From an uncultured Pseudomonadales bacterium (GTDB lineage Bacteria; Pseudomonadota; Gammaproteobacteria; Pseudomonadales; Pseudohongiellaceae), in NCBI GenBank assembly GCA_938082955.1, contig CALKDE010000372.1, forward strand, positions 1-8,255: a stretch of DNA of 8,255 bases, written 5' to 3'. A program made the position numbers and the translations under genes. Shown here in pieces: positions 1-5,518 of the stretch (position 1 is the stretch's first letter; the number at the start of each line of letters is the position of its first letter). The notes beneath the pieces are model-generated. The model was given only the letters and a program-made list of their open reading frames with translations, had not been told where the DNA came from and did no database searches.

Positions 1-231
1 AAGACGATTTGTCCCGTGTTGGTAACCTCCTACCTTTAGACTCCTGTAGGCATACTGTAAGAACCATCGATTACCCTCAAGTAGAGAATTTTCGCCATAA
101 ACATTAATACCAAGCAATTCCTCAAGGCTCAATGCTGCTAATTCTGATGGATTGGTCTGAGAAATTGCTTTCGCTGGCAATAGTAGTGTGAGTAAGGCGG
201 CTGTCACATAGATATTTTTACAAAGATGCAT
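1..231 (-). CDS. Secreted, probably outer-membrane-associated protein, N-terminal part (runs off left edge)
   Basis: An open frame of 77 codons begins with ATG at 231 and is still open at base 1, so only the N-terminus is visible. Residues 1-22 form a Sec signal peptide: a Lys at position 5, a hydrophobic core TAALLTLLLP, and an Ala-Lys-Ala cleavage site. The start is supported by a strong Shine-Dalgarno AGAGGT at 239-244, seven bases before ATG. The mature start contains LAALSLEELLGINVYGEN, which resembles the Leu-Ser-Leu-Glu-Glu-Leu segment found at the start of many TonB-dependent receptors and of some copper-linked outer-membrane 'transporter' proteins. The following residues, RWFLQYAYRSLKVGGYQHGT, recall the W-x-x-x-Y-x-Y strand and the Gly-x-x-x-Gly-Thr turn of the latter group, which I prefer. 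Export is well supported; the exact family is an inference from a short fragment. Confidence 0.7.
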   Translation of the reverse strand, partial: MHLCKNIYVTAALLTLLLPAKAISQTNPSELAALSLEELLGINVYGENSLLEGNRWFLQYAYRSLKVGGYQHGTNRL

Positions 232-284
232 TGCGTATACCTCTACTTTATTGTTATTTACCCCTAAATCTACCATATATACCA

Positions 285-312
285 CTAATATTGATCAAAT
301 ACATTCTGACAA
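285..312 (-). promoter_or_regulatory. Candidate sigma-70 promoter for the leftmost gene
   Basis: Read on the minus strand there is TTGTCA (307-312, five of six matches to the -35 consensus), a 16-base spacer and TATTAG (285-290, four of six matches to the -10 consensus). Transcription would begin near 278, giving a leader of about 47 bases before the ATG at 231. The spacer contains the palindrome TTGATCAA. The position suits the gene, but the match is by eye only. Confidence 0.35.
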
Positions 313-454
313 GCCTGATATAATTGTTACAACTGGAAACCTCTAAACAGAGGCTGTAATAAATATTCTTTCACGGACTTTACATCACCCGCTTGCAGGG
401 AAGTTAGGCTATACCGATCTTTCCAGTGTTTTTTTTGCGCGCTTTGTTTTAGGG

Positions 455-476
455 GCTCTTACCGTTAAAGAAGAGC
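455..476. repeat. Short inverted repeat (6-bp stem)
   Basis: GCTCTT (455-460) and AAGAGC (471-476) are exact reverse complements separated by ten bases. Neither side is followed by a clear T-run, so a terminator role is weak; it may be chance. Confidence 0.25.
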
Positions 477-525
477 TAGTCTTTCCTACATAGTTGCGTC
501 TCGATCTATAAAAAAGTGGCATTGA

Positions 526-717
526 ATACAAAAATGCTTGCTAATCGATTGCTTTGGACTTAGAGCTGCGAATTATGATTTAGGTCTTAATTCTAACTTA
601 GAATTTTGTCGCAACCTAAGCGATGCGCTGACACTGTCTGTTAGCGGTAATAGATGCCCAAATACTTCTGTAGATAACTTAAATGCCGCTGAAGATCAAA
701 ATACAAACGCGCAGTAG
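526..717 (+). pseudogene. Possible coding remnant, no start codon of its own
   Basis: One plus-strand frame stays open from 526 (after TGA at 523) to TAG at 715, about 63 codons, and contains no ATG or GTG. The later part reads like protein, with segments such as NYDLGLNSNLEFCRNLSDAL and TLSVSGNRCPN, but no family is recognised. There is no ribosome-binding site. A TTG at 538 is a conceivable start but unsupported. It may be the tail of a decayed gene or simply a chance open frame in AT-rich DNA. Confidence 0.2.
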
Positions 718-768
718 TTGGACAAGATCATCAGCCGGATATAGAACAATCGGCCTGGTATCAAAGTG

Positions 769-1107
769 ATGCAGCAAATTTGCCTAGATTGCGGCATGCG
801 CGTTAGTGAAACTACGCGTAATTGCCCTAAGTGTGACAACCCACTGAACCTTCAGCATGATGGCTCGACTATCACTGTCGACATTGCGCACCAGGGTGAG
901 CGCGTTAGTGAGGCGCTACAAAAGATGCAAAGTGAGATTGATTTGGCCAGCAAAGGTGTCGCCAAGTCTATTCGTCTTGTCGTTGGCTCTGGACTGATTC
1001 GTGACGAAGTAGTGCTAGTGCTGCGCGATCTGAAATTTCGCGGTGACGTCATTGATTTTGAAGCCGAACCCTTTAATGCGGGAGCGATTCTGGTAAGGCT
1101 TAAGTAG
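769..1107 (+). CDS. Zinc-ribbon protein with Smr-like domain
   Basis: A protein of 112 residues from the ATG at 769; a GTG at 766 directly before it would add one residue. No clear Shine-Dalgarno precedes either start, and the frame is closed upstream by TAG at 742, so there is little room for a longer protein. The N-terminus is a zinc ribbon, Cys-x2-Cys-x10-Cys-x2-Cys at about residues 5-22. From about residue 34 to the end it follows the Smr (small MutS-related) fold: VDIAHQGE matches the Leu-Asp-Leu-His start of that domain, then an amphipathic helix, the strand RLVVGSGLIRDEV at the position of the usual His-Gly-x-Gly loop, and a final NAGAILVRL strand. Smr domains bind or cut nucleic acids. 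The usual His of His-Gly-x-Gly is Val here, so nuclease activity is doubtful. The gene appears monocistronic. Confidence 0.72.
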   Translation: MQQICLDCGMRVSETTRNCPKCDNPLNLQHDGSTITVDIAHQGERVSEALQKMQSEIDLASKGVAKSIRLVVGSGLIRDEVVLVLRDLKFRGDVIDFEAEPFNAGAILVRLK

Positions 1108-1110
1108 GCA

Positions 1111-1125
1111 CCCCAATAAATGGGG
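1111..1125 (+). terminator. Weak hairpin just after the zinc-ribbon/Smr gene
   Basis: CCCCA and TGGGG form a 5-bp stem around a 5-base loop, starting three bases after the stop codon. No T-run follows (the next bases are GACCGTTG), so it is at most a weak or Rho-assisted transcript end. Confidence 0.25.
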
Positions 1126-1287
1126 GACCGTTGATCGGCCTGCTGTATTTTTACACTGATCCCGTTTCTATCTATTTAACTGAACCAGGCACGAAATTCA
1201 GACAGACTAGGAGCAGCCGGCGCATACACAACCTAGGGCTGTTCACTGACACAGCATTGTAGAACCTCTTTCTTGGAGTAAAACACA

Positions 1288-1455
1288 ATGCCTCGACCCT
1301 TCAAAAAACCAGCTGTCCGTCAACCTGCTTTAAATCAACCCAAGCTTGCTCACTTTGAAAGGTGTCGGTGTCGTCTATCACTTCCAGCTGATCCAAAAAT
1401 GAGTCATTCAATGTTGCTTGTCAGCGCTTTCCTCCTCCGCATCGTTGAGATGTAA
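1288..1455 (+). CDS. Small open frame with a good ribosome-binding site; hypothetical
   Basis: This 55-codon frame begins at ATG 1288, preceded by TTGGAG with nine bases between GGAG and the start, one of the better Shine-Dalgarno sequences in the window. The product would be basic at the start (MPRPFKKPAVRQP), with a Cys-Arg-Cys-Arg stretch near residue 26 and a hydrophobic C-terminal third (residues 42-53). No family is recognised. It lies antisense to the minus-strand coding remnant at 1301-1734, whose C-terminal piece has the more protein-like composition, so at most one of the two is likely to be real coding sequence. I favour the remnant and list this frame mainly because of the ribosome-binding site. 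Confidence 0.22.
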   Translation: MPRPFKKPAVRQPALNQPKLAHFERCRCRLSLPADPKMSHSMLLVSAFLLRIVEM

Positions 1456-1734
1456 AACCAGTTTCACCGTAGCGCCTTTTCTTTAAATTTTGGACACTCC
1501 TACAGAAGTAATCATATTCTTGGACCAGACAATTCGGTATCGATCCTTAGATGGGTTGAAGAAGTGAGTGAAGATGACAGCGTCTAAATTGAGCCGCGAA
1601 TGAACAAGTTGGTTCGCTTTTAGGCGGCCCACTACGACCTTCACAGGCGAAGGCAAGATCCAGGCTTGGGTATTGGATGACTGCTCTTCATGTCGCCAAG
1701 GGTGCCGGTAGCACCTTTCCCAGCGCCTGCAAAA
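1301..1734 (-). pseudogene. Broken minus-strand coding region, family not recognised
   Basis: Pieces of protein-like sequence run along the minus strand. From about 1734 to 1486 one frame is open for 83 codons without a start, including VKVVVGRLKANQLVHSRLNL and DRYRIVWSKNMITSVGVSKI. A TAA at 1483-1485 interrupts it. The same frame continues with ATVKLVLHLNDAEEESADKQ and meets TGA at 1408-1410. In another frame, the stretch 1420-1301 reads DSFLDQLEVIDDTDTFQSEQ and AWVDLKQVDGQLVF and ends at TGA 1301-1303. The simplest reading is one old gene damaged by one stop and at least one frameshift near 1410-1425. The codon choices look like those of ordinary genes, unlike the AT-rich spacers. The N-terminal part may overlap the small frame at 1641-1832. 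I cannot name the family, and chance open frames remain possible. Confidence 0.4.
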
Positions 1735-1832
1735 TTAGTGTTAGAATTATTCTTCGTCATGGCCCATTTGTTAGCGGCTTGAGTTACCGTGGACCCACCA
1801 ATTTCGTTTTCTATCTCCTTTGAATCAATCAC
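1641..1832 (-). CDS. Small hypothetical protein, or N-terminal part of the neighbouring remnant
   Basis: A 63-residue frame starts at GTG 1832, only seven bases after the stop codon of the lipoprotein gene, so the two could be co-transcribed. No Shine-Dalgarno precedes the GTG; an AAGGAG lies just inside the frame. The product is rich in Gly, Ala, Thr and Asn, for example NNSNTNFAGAGKGATGTLG, like a linker rather than a globular domain, and has no signal peptide. Its 3' half overlaps, in another frame, the start of the broken coding region at 1301-1734. It may therefore be the beginning of that decayed gene before a frameshift near 1665-1690. No family is recognised. Confidence 0.3.
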   Translation of the reverse strand: MIDSKEIENEIGGSTVTQAANKWAMTKNNSNTNFAGAGKGATGTLGDMKSSHPIPKPGSCLRL

Positions 1833-1839
1833 GAAAAGA

Positions 1840-2127
1840 TCATTCTTGGATCGAGTTAGGCAAGCTGTAATTGGGTCGCGAATTCAGCACTTCAAGAGTC
1901 ATTGCAGCCCTCTCGTTATGTACAATCCAATCCTCGTAGCTTCGGCAAATGCGTTTGCGAATAAATGTTGACGTATCGCCCTCATTAACGCAATAAATAT
2001 GTTTTTCGGGAGGTTGCTGACGATTGTAGGCAGCCAGGTCCACCTCATTCATACGGCTGAAGGAAGGGGCGTTGCTGCTGCAGGCAGAAACAATAATAGC
2101 TAAGCTCATTAGTCGTAAATATGGCAT
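1840..2127 (-). CDS. Small predicted lipoprotein
   Basis: A 95-residue protein starting at ATG 2127. The N-terminus is a lipoprotein signal peptide with a short hydrophobic core (LMSLAIIVSAC) and a lipobox Val-Ser-Ala-Cys; Cys16 would be lipidated after signal peptidase II cleavage. The mature part is hydrophilic with two cysteines, Cys46 and Cys61, in the segment IYCVNEGDTSTFIRKRICRS. This resembles small secreted proteins of gammaproteobacteria with a Cys, a Thr-Gly-Ser-type turn, basic residues and a second Cys, which probably form a disulfide. That family resemblance is from memory, and its function is not known to me. There is no good Shine-Dalgarno, only a weak TTGAG further upstream. 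A coding-like remnant ends five bases before the start, and a 63-codon frame follows seven bases after the stop. Confidence 0.65.
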   Translation of the reverse strand: MPYLRLMSLAIIVSACSSNAPSFSRMNEVDLAAYNRQQPPEKHIYCVNEGDTSTFIRKRICRSYEDWIVHNERAAMTLEVLNSRPNYSLPNSIQE

Positions 2128-2132
2128 GTCAG

Positions 2133-2246
2133 CTATTGTAACTCAATAATCATCCGAATCAGAGGGTTCTGAATATAGGCGGTAGCTAAGCTGAGGTCAC
2201 GCGCTTCGGGTCTTCCATCCTTGTCATCACCGTTAGGGGCGACAAT
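2133..2246 (-). pseudogene. Possible C-terminal coding remnant upstream of the lipoprotein gene
   Basis: A minus-strand frame of 37 codons, opened after TGA at 2247-2249 and ending with TAG at 2133-2135, reads like a protein C-terminus, with DDKDGRPEARDLSLATAYIQ followed by NPLIRMIIELQ. It has no usable start codon. The stop lies five bases before the lipoprotein ATG, the spacing expected of translationally coupled genes, which suggests that an upstream operon partner once existed. No family is recognised. Confidence 0.28.
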
Positions 2247-2367
2247 TCACATCACTACAGTATTGAGTCAGTTTTCGCTGAAAATCAACACGTGGACATT
2301 TCAAATGTTTTAACTCTCGTTTTTTGAATTGCCCATGTTAAGCTAATGCAAAGCATGGCTTGCGCCC

Positions 2368-2419
2368 AAATTTTCTAACAACCACTCACTCAACTAACCG
2401 CCCAACTAACTATTTACTT
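2368..2419 (+). promoter_or_regulatory. G-depleted leader with no Shine-Dalgarno before the YaiL-family gene
   Basis: The 52 bases before the preferred ATG contain a single G (at 2400) and no purine-rich ribosome-binding site. CAACTAAC occurs twice (2391-2398 and 2403-2410). Such a leader should be unstructured, which fits initiation without a Shine-Dalgarno, perhaps helped by ribosomal protein S1. That mechanism is an inference. Confidence 0.35.
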
Positions 2420-2968
2420 ATGTCTGCTTCCCTACAAGATCAACTCAAAAAATCTGGCTTGATAGACGACAAGAAAGCCAAGCAACTCAAGCGCGCCAAA
2501 CACAAGCAGGAAAAGCTTGCCCGTAAGGCCAAGAATCCCGAGGTGGATCAGTATAAGTTAGAGTTGGATCGGGCAAAGTCGGAGACCATAGCCAAAGATC
2601 GACAACTGAACCTAGAGAAAAATAAGCAAGCCGAAAAACATGCATTAACGGCTCAAATAAAACAGCTTATTGAGATGAACATTGTCGCCAAAAACGGCGA
2701 TCAAAAGTTCAGTTTTACTGATGCCAATATAATTAGGCATATTTACGTCGGTCAAACTCAGATTGATCAACTCAGCCGCGGCGCGCTAACAATAGTTATC
2801 CAAAAGCAAGGACAGAAACAAAACCATGTATTAGTACCCATGGGTGTAGCAAAGAAAATTGAACAGCGCGATGCTAAGGTCGTCGTGTTTAAGGCTGAGC
2901 AAAATACTATTGGCGAGGAGGATGATCCCTATGCGGACTTTCAAATCCCCGATGATTTAACTTGGTAA
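2420..2968 (+). CDS. yaiL: DUF2058 family protein (YaiL-like)
   Basis: A 182-residue protein matching the DUF2058 family, of which Escherichia coli YaiL is a member, over its whole length. The N-terminus SLQDQLKKSGLIDDKKAKQL matches the family opening, followed by a very basic, Lys- and Gln-rich coiled-coil stretch (about residues 19-75). A conserved KQLIEMN block follows at 81-87, then FSFTDANIIRHIYV at 97-110, and the hallmark acidic C-terminus EEDDPYADFQIPDDLTW. The frame extends upstream to a TTG at 2360, but those 20 residues are not part of the family and are Thr/Asn-rich, so ATG 2420 is chosen. The family is described as possibly nucleic-acid-associated; its biochemical role is not established. 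No partner gene is adjacent: both neighbours are on the minus strand. Confidence 0.88.
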   Translation: MSASLQDQLKKSGLIDDKKAKQLKRAKHKQEKLARKAKNPEVDQYKLELDRAKSETIAKDRQLNLEKNKQAEKHALTAQIKQLIEMNIVAKNGDQKFSFTDANIIRHIYVGQTQIDQLSRGALTIVIQKQGQKQNHVLVPMGVAKKIEQRDAKVVVFKAEQNTIGEEDDPYADFQIPDDLTW

Positions 2969-2983
2969 GCCCAAGCGCGCTTG
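2961..2983 (+). repeat. Two overlapping inverted repeats at the end of the YaiL-family gene
   Basis: CTTGG (2961-2965) pairs with CCAAG (2971-2975) across the stop codon, and CAAGCGCGCTTG (2972-2983) is a perfect 12-base palindrome. The two structures share bases and exclude each other. No T-run follows, so this is not a classical intrinsic terminator, though it may contribute to the transcript end. Confidence 0.35.
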
Positions 2984-3197
2984 AGGCACTAAGCGGTTAA
3001 TTTCAGCACTAGGGTGTTAACAGCCCGTTCCCTCGTTAGGTAGCAGTTTGCATAATTGCTTTGCGATGGCGCCTTCGGTAGTTTATTAAGATGGGGCTCT
3101 TCTGCCGTCCAAACCATTCTATCTCGTTCGACGGGAGAGGCCTGGTCAAATTCGGCTGAAAAGAATGCGGCGGCGGTACCTAACATTTACTTGTCTG

Positions 3198-3211
3198 CAG
3201 GGGCGCCCCTG
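3198..3211. repeat. Perfect 14-base GC-rich palindrome
   Basis: CAGGGGCGCCCCTG is its own reverse complement. It lies six bases from the hairpin at 3217-3250, in the intergenic region between two convergent genes. It could be a protein-binding site or a second stem at a bidirectional transcript end; which of these cannot be told from sequence. Confidence 0.5.
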
Positions 3212-3216
3212 AAAAG

Positions 3217-3250
3217 CCTTGTACGTTCTCTATTATGACTTCGTACAAGG
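3217..3250 (-). terminator. Candidate terminator of the phosphoesterase-MFS unit
   Basis: CCTTGTACG (3217-3225) and CGTACAAGG (3242-3250) are perfect 9-bp inverted repeats with a 16-base loop. On the minus-strand transcript the stem is followed by CTTTTC, a short U-rich tail, and it lies 76 bases past the stop codon of the MFS gene. On the plus strand no T-run follows. The tail is short and the loop long, so it may be a weak terminator or a binding site. Confidence 0.42.
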
Positions 3251-3326
3251 ATGGTGCTTCCTTTGAAATCACCTTTGCCCCACAACAACACCAAAGCCGT
3301 CACGCGCACAAAGGCCACTAGAGCAT

Positions 3327-4652
3327 CTAGGAAGGTAGGGCTATATCAAGATCGCGCTCCGAGTCTCGATAGTCTAGATAGAGGAAGGTAGTCATAATGA
3401 TTGTCGCCAACACGCAGGTCACTATCAGTATGAGAATGAAGTCTTCCCAGCCTCCTTCTTTGTTCGCTACTGCTCCGCCAATGAAATCAAACATCATTGC
3501 GCCAAAGTAGGCAAATGCATCGATTAAGCCAACAAGTAAACCACAGTGCTTGCCACCAAAGCCGATCGAAAAGACGCTCATTGGAATGTAGTACGCAGGA
3601 GAGATCGCGAAACCAAAAAGAAATATCGCAGCGACAGTAAGTGACAATTCTAACCCGGAGCCGAAATCGTAGGCACCCAGAAGCCTCAAACTCAGAAGGC
3701 ATAGAACAGCGACAATCAAAGTAGCACTCATCGTATAGACAATATTCTTTTTGGACAGTTTATCGTAGATGAAGCCGCCACCGAAAACCGCAACGAGGCA
3801 GCCTAGTGGAAATGCTGAAGAAGCCAACCCTGCTTGAGCCGGCGGCAAGGAAAATGTCTCACTAAGATAAATGGGTAAAAAGACCTGGAACTCGAAAAGA
3901 ACTGCCAGTGAAGAAACACCAAGACTGATTAGCCAGAACCGGGGATTGCTTATGAAAACGCGTACCGCGGCGCGTGTCTCGATTTTACTCAGCGGGTGAT
4001 CTTTTGGAAAAGTAGAGATGGGCTCTGTTGAGCCTTCCACTGCTGCGTCAAATCTTCCCGAGTCCTGCCAAGAGCTCTTCAAGTACCGGGGCAAAATGAC
4101 GGCACTCACAAGCGCAAGCGCCCCCGCGATATAGAACAGACCTCGCCAGGACATTATCAGGAGTAAGCTGCTGACCAGCACAGTGGTAGCAACCGAGCTT
4201 ATTCGCGAGCTTGTTGCGATAAAGCCCCACACTCGACCATGCTTAGCCGGAACGAAGCCAACGCGAATTATGTTCGCCATCGATGGCCAGCCGGCAGACT
4301 TGGCAAATACCGTGAGAAAATACAGCGCAAAAAAAGCAATATTGCTTGATAAGGTGCCAAATATGAATGTAGCGATGGCTGCGAGCACAACGGCCCAGAC
4401 AAACACCCGGCTACCGCCAAGCTTGTCAGCGAGAATACCGGTAGTGAGCTTGCCGGTTAAGTTGCCAGCCGTACCCCAGCCCAGAATAGCGCCAAAAGTT
4501 GCCGTATTAAGAGTGAGCACAGGGTCGGCCAACATTGCAGGCCCGGCTACACCGACTACTGTTCGACATAGCATGAGCATGCCGTAGCCTAAGCACATAC
4601 TGATGACGATTCGCATTTCCCAACGGATATTCGACGTACCTAGGCTGTCCAT
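3327..4652 (-). CDS. MFS transporter, organophosphate:phosphate antiporter-like
   Basis: A 441-residue inner-membrane protein with about 12 hydrophobic segments, split by a hydrophilic central loop at roughly residues 188-230. MFS motif A appears as GILADKLGGSR (72-82), echoed in the second half by GGGFIYDKLSKK (291-302). AKSAGWPSMANIIR (117-130) and GKHCGLLVGLIDAFAYFG (367-384) sit where GlpT/UhpT-type antiporters have their Gly-Trp-Pro segment and the Gly-Lys-x-x-Gly...Gly-Tyr-x-Gly helix. This places it in or near the OPA family, whose members import phosphorylated compounds in exchange for phosphate; the substrate cannot be read from sequence. It begins 14 bases after the phosphoesterase stop codon in the same direction, so the two are probably one operon. 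The start ATG has only a weak AGAGTAAG upstream, and translational coupling is likely. Confidence 0.82.
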   Translation of the reverse strand: MDSLGTSNIRWEMRIVISMCLGYGMLMLCRTVVGVAGPAMLADPVLTLNTATFGAILGWGTAGNLTGKLTTGILADKLGGSRVFVWAVVLAAIATFIFGTLSSNIAFFALYFLTVFAKSAGWPSMANIIRVGFVPAKHGRVWGFIATSSRISSVATTVLVSSLLLIMSWRGLFYIAGALALVSAVILPRYLKSSWQDSGRFDAAVEGSTEPISTFPKDHPLSKIETRAAVRVFISNPRFWLISLGVSSLAVLFEFQVFLPIYLSETFSLPPAQAGLASSAFPLGCLVAVFGGGFIYDKLSKKNIVYTMSATLIVAVLCLLSLRLLGAYDFGSGLELSLTVAAIFLFGFAISPAYYIPMSVFSIGFGGKHCGLLVGLIDAFAYFGAMMFDFIGGAVANKEGGWEDFILILIVTCVLATIIMTTFLYLDYRDSERDLDIALPS

Positions 4653-4666
4653 ATTTTATTCTTACT

Positions 4667-5518
4667 CTAGTTAGAGCTAATTATTTCTTCCTTAAACTTT
4701 AGGCCTTCGTTTTCAACAAACATTCGAATCACATGAATTTCCATGTCTTCACAACCCAAGTTTTTGTAATACATAAACATATTTGTGTCATTGGGCGTGT
4801 TGGCACTTGATAGCGACCCATTTTTGTATTGAGTAAAGGTGTGTTTGTGGTACAGGTCAGTCGACTTCATCATTGCCAACTGATGAGTATGGCCACAGAA
4901 GACGTATTCAATATTGTGCTCTATTACAAATTCGATAACGATTCGTGAATTAAAAAGAGGGTCTGAATCAGTATCGAGGATGGAGTGGTGATTCAGAAGA
5001 ATTATTCTATCGTAGCTTGCTTGCTTGATTGCAAGAGAAACAGTTCTTAACATTTCTCTGTCAACCAGACCATTATCTTCATAGAGTTCACAGGAATCAA
5101 GGCAAACCACCAATACAGATACACCTTCAACGATGATGCTCTTAAGGAAGTTAATATCCGTTAAATGTTCCTGGATTTGATTGGTGTTAGCATCAAGAAA
5201 TATATTTTTCTTACTGCAATTATCACGATCTAGCGGACGAATCACTTCTACGTCGTCGATATATTGACGAAAATAGTCGGCACTGCGCATATTCCGCTTA
5301 TCATGGTTTCCTGGGATCGAAATAATGTTCTGGCAATCGATCGACTTAAGAAACTTGCCTGCCGTTTCAAACTCAATTTCGAGAGCATCAGTGGTGCTGT
5401 CGCCAGTGTTGATTACAATATCAGCCGCGTAGCTGTTCAGCTTCTCCAGCAGTAGCTCACTCCTTCCTTGCCAGTGACGGGGGCCAAAATGCATATCTGA
5501 GATGTGTAGTAGATTCAT
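4667..5518 (-). CDS. Calcineurin-like metallophosphoesterase, class III phosphodiesterase type
   Basis: A 283-residue soluble protein with all blocks of the binuclear-metal phosphoesterase fold: Asp8-x-His10 in LLHISDMHF, Gly39-Asp40, Gly-Asn71-His-Asp in IPGNHD, His177/His178 after Asn176 in LLNHH, and Gly-His210-Thr-His212 near the C-terminus. This order and spacing are those of CpdA/GpdQ-type phosphodiesterases, which cleave cyclic nucleotides or glycerophosphodiesters. There is no signal peptide, so it should act in the cytoplasm. The start ATG 5518 is preceded by GAGG (5524-5527) with five bases between. Downstream, after 14 bases, lies an OPA-like transporter, which favours an imported phosphodiester or phosphate ester over cAMP as substrate; this is an inference. 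The gene is visibly more AT-rich than the flanking MFS and amidohydrolase genes, which could reflect transfer. Confidence 0.85.
   Translation of the reverse strand: MNLLHISDMHFGPRHWQGRSELLLEKLNSYAADIVINTGDSTTDALEIEFETAGKFLKSIDCQNIISIPGNHDKRNMRSADYFRQYIDDVEVIRPLDRDNCSKKNIFLDANTNQIQEHLTDINFLKSIIVEGVSVLVVCLDSCELYEDNGLVDREMLRTVSLAIKQASYDRIILLNHHSILDTDSDPLFNSRIVIEFVIEHNIEYVFCGHTHQLAMMKSTDLYHKHTFTQYKNGSLSSANTPNDTNMFMYYKNLGCEDMEIHVIRMFVENEGLKFKEEIISSN

Larger units (their letters stand above)
313..765. other. Gene-poor stretch with no intact gene
   Basis: No frame with a credible start and ribosome-binding site was found on either strand. The stretch is AT-rich and holds three minor structures: a small hairpin CCTCT-aaac-AGAGG at 340-353, a run of eight T at 429-436 followed by GCGCGC, and a 6-bp hairpin at 455-476. 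A possible coding remnant at 526-717 is listed separately. The promoter of the downstream zinc-ribbon/Smr gene should lie near the right end of this stretch, but no convincing -35/-10 pair was seen. Confidence 0.5.
2984..3326. other. Convergent intergenic region without a credible gene
   Basis: This region separates the 3' ends of the YaiL-family gene and the MFS gene. Short open frames exist on both strands near 2989-3238, but they overlap each other, lack ribosome-binding sites and show no recognisable protein features. The notable content is a 14-base palindrome at 3198-3211 and a hairpin at 3217-3250, listed separately. Confidence 0.5.

Noticed and set aside
429..440. Run of eight T followed by GCGCGC, considered as a terminator tail
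   Set aside because: No stable stem directly precedes the T-run on the plus strand, and the only nearby hairpin (455-476) lies after it.
852..1052. 66-codon minus-strand frame
   Set aside because: Antisense to the zinc-ribbon/Smr gene; Ser/Arg/Thr-rich shadow translation.
1789..1971. 60-codon plus-strand frame
   Set aside because: Antisense to the lipoprotein gene, which has a clear lipobox and better coding character.
2360..2419. TTG-initiated 20-residue extension of the YaiL-family protein
   Set aside because: The added residues are Thr/Asn-rich and absent from the family, the family N-terminus begins at ATG 2420, and TTG is a rare start without a ribosome-binding site.
2989..3238. Overlapping 60-65-codon frames on both strands between convergent genes
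   Set aside because: Mutually overlapping, no ribosome-binding sites, no recognisable protein features.
4183..4587. 134-codon plus-strand open frame
   Set aside because: It lies wholly antisense to the MFS gene, whose membrane segments and motifs are clear; its translation is a low-complexity mirror of the opposite strand.
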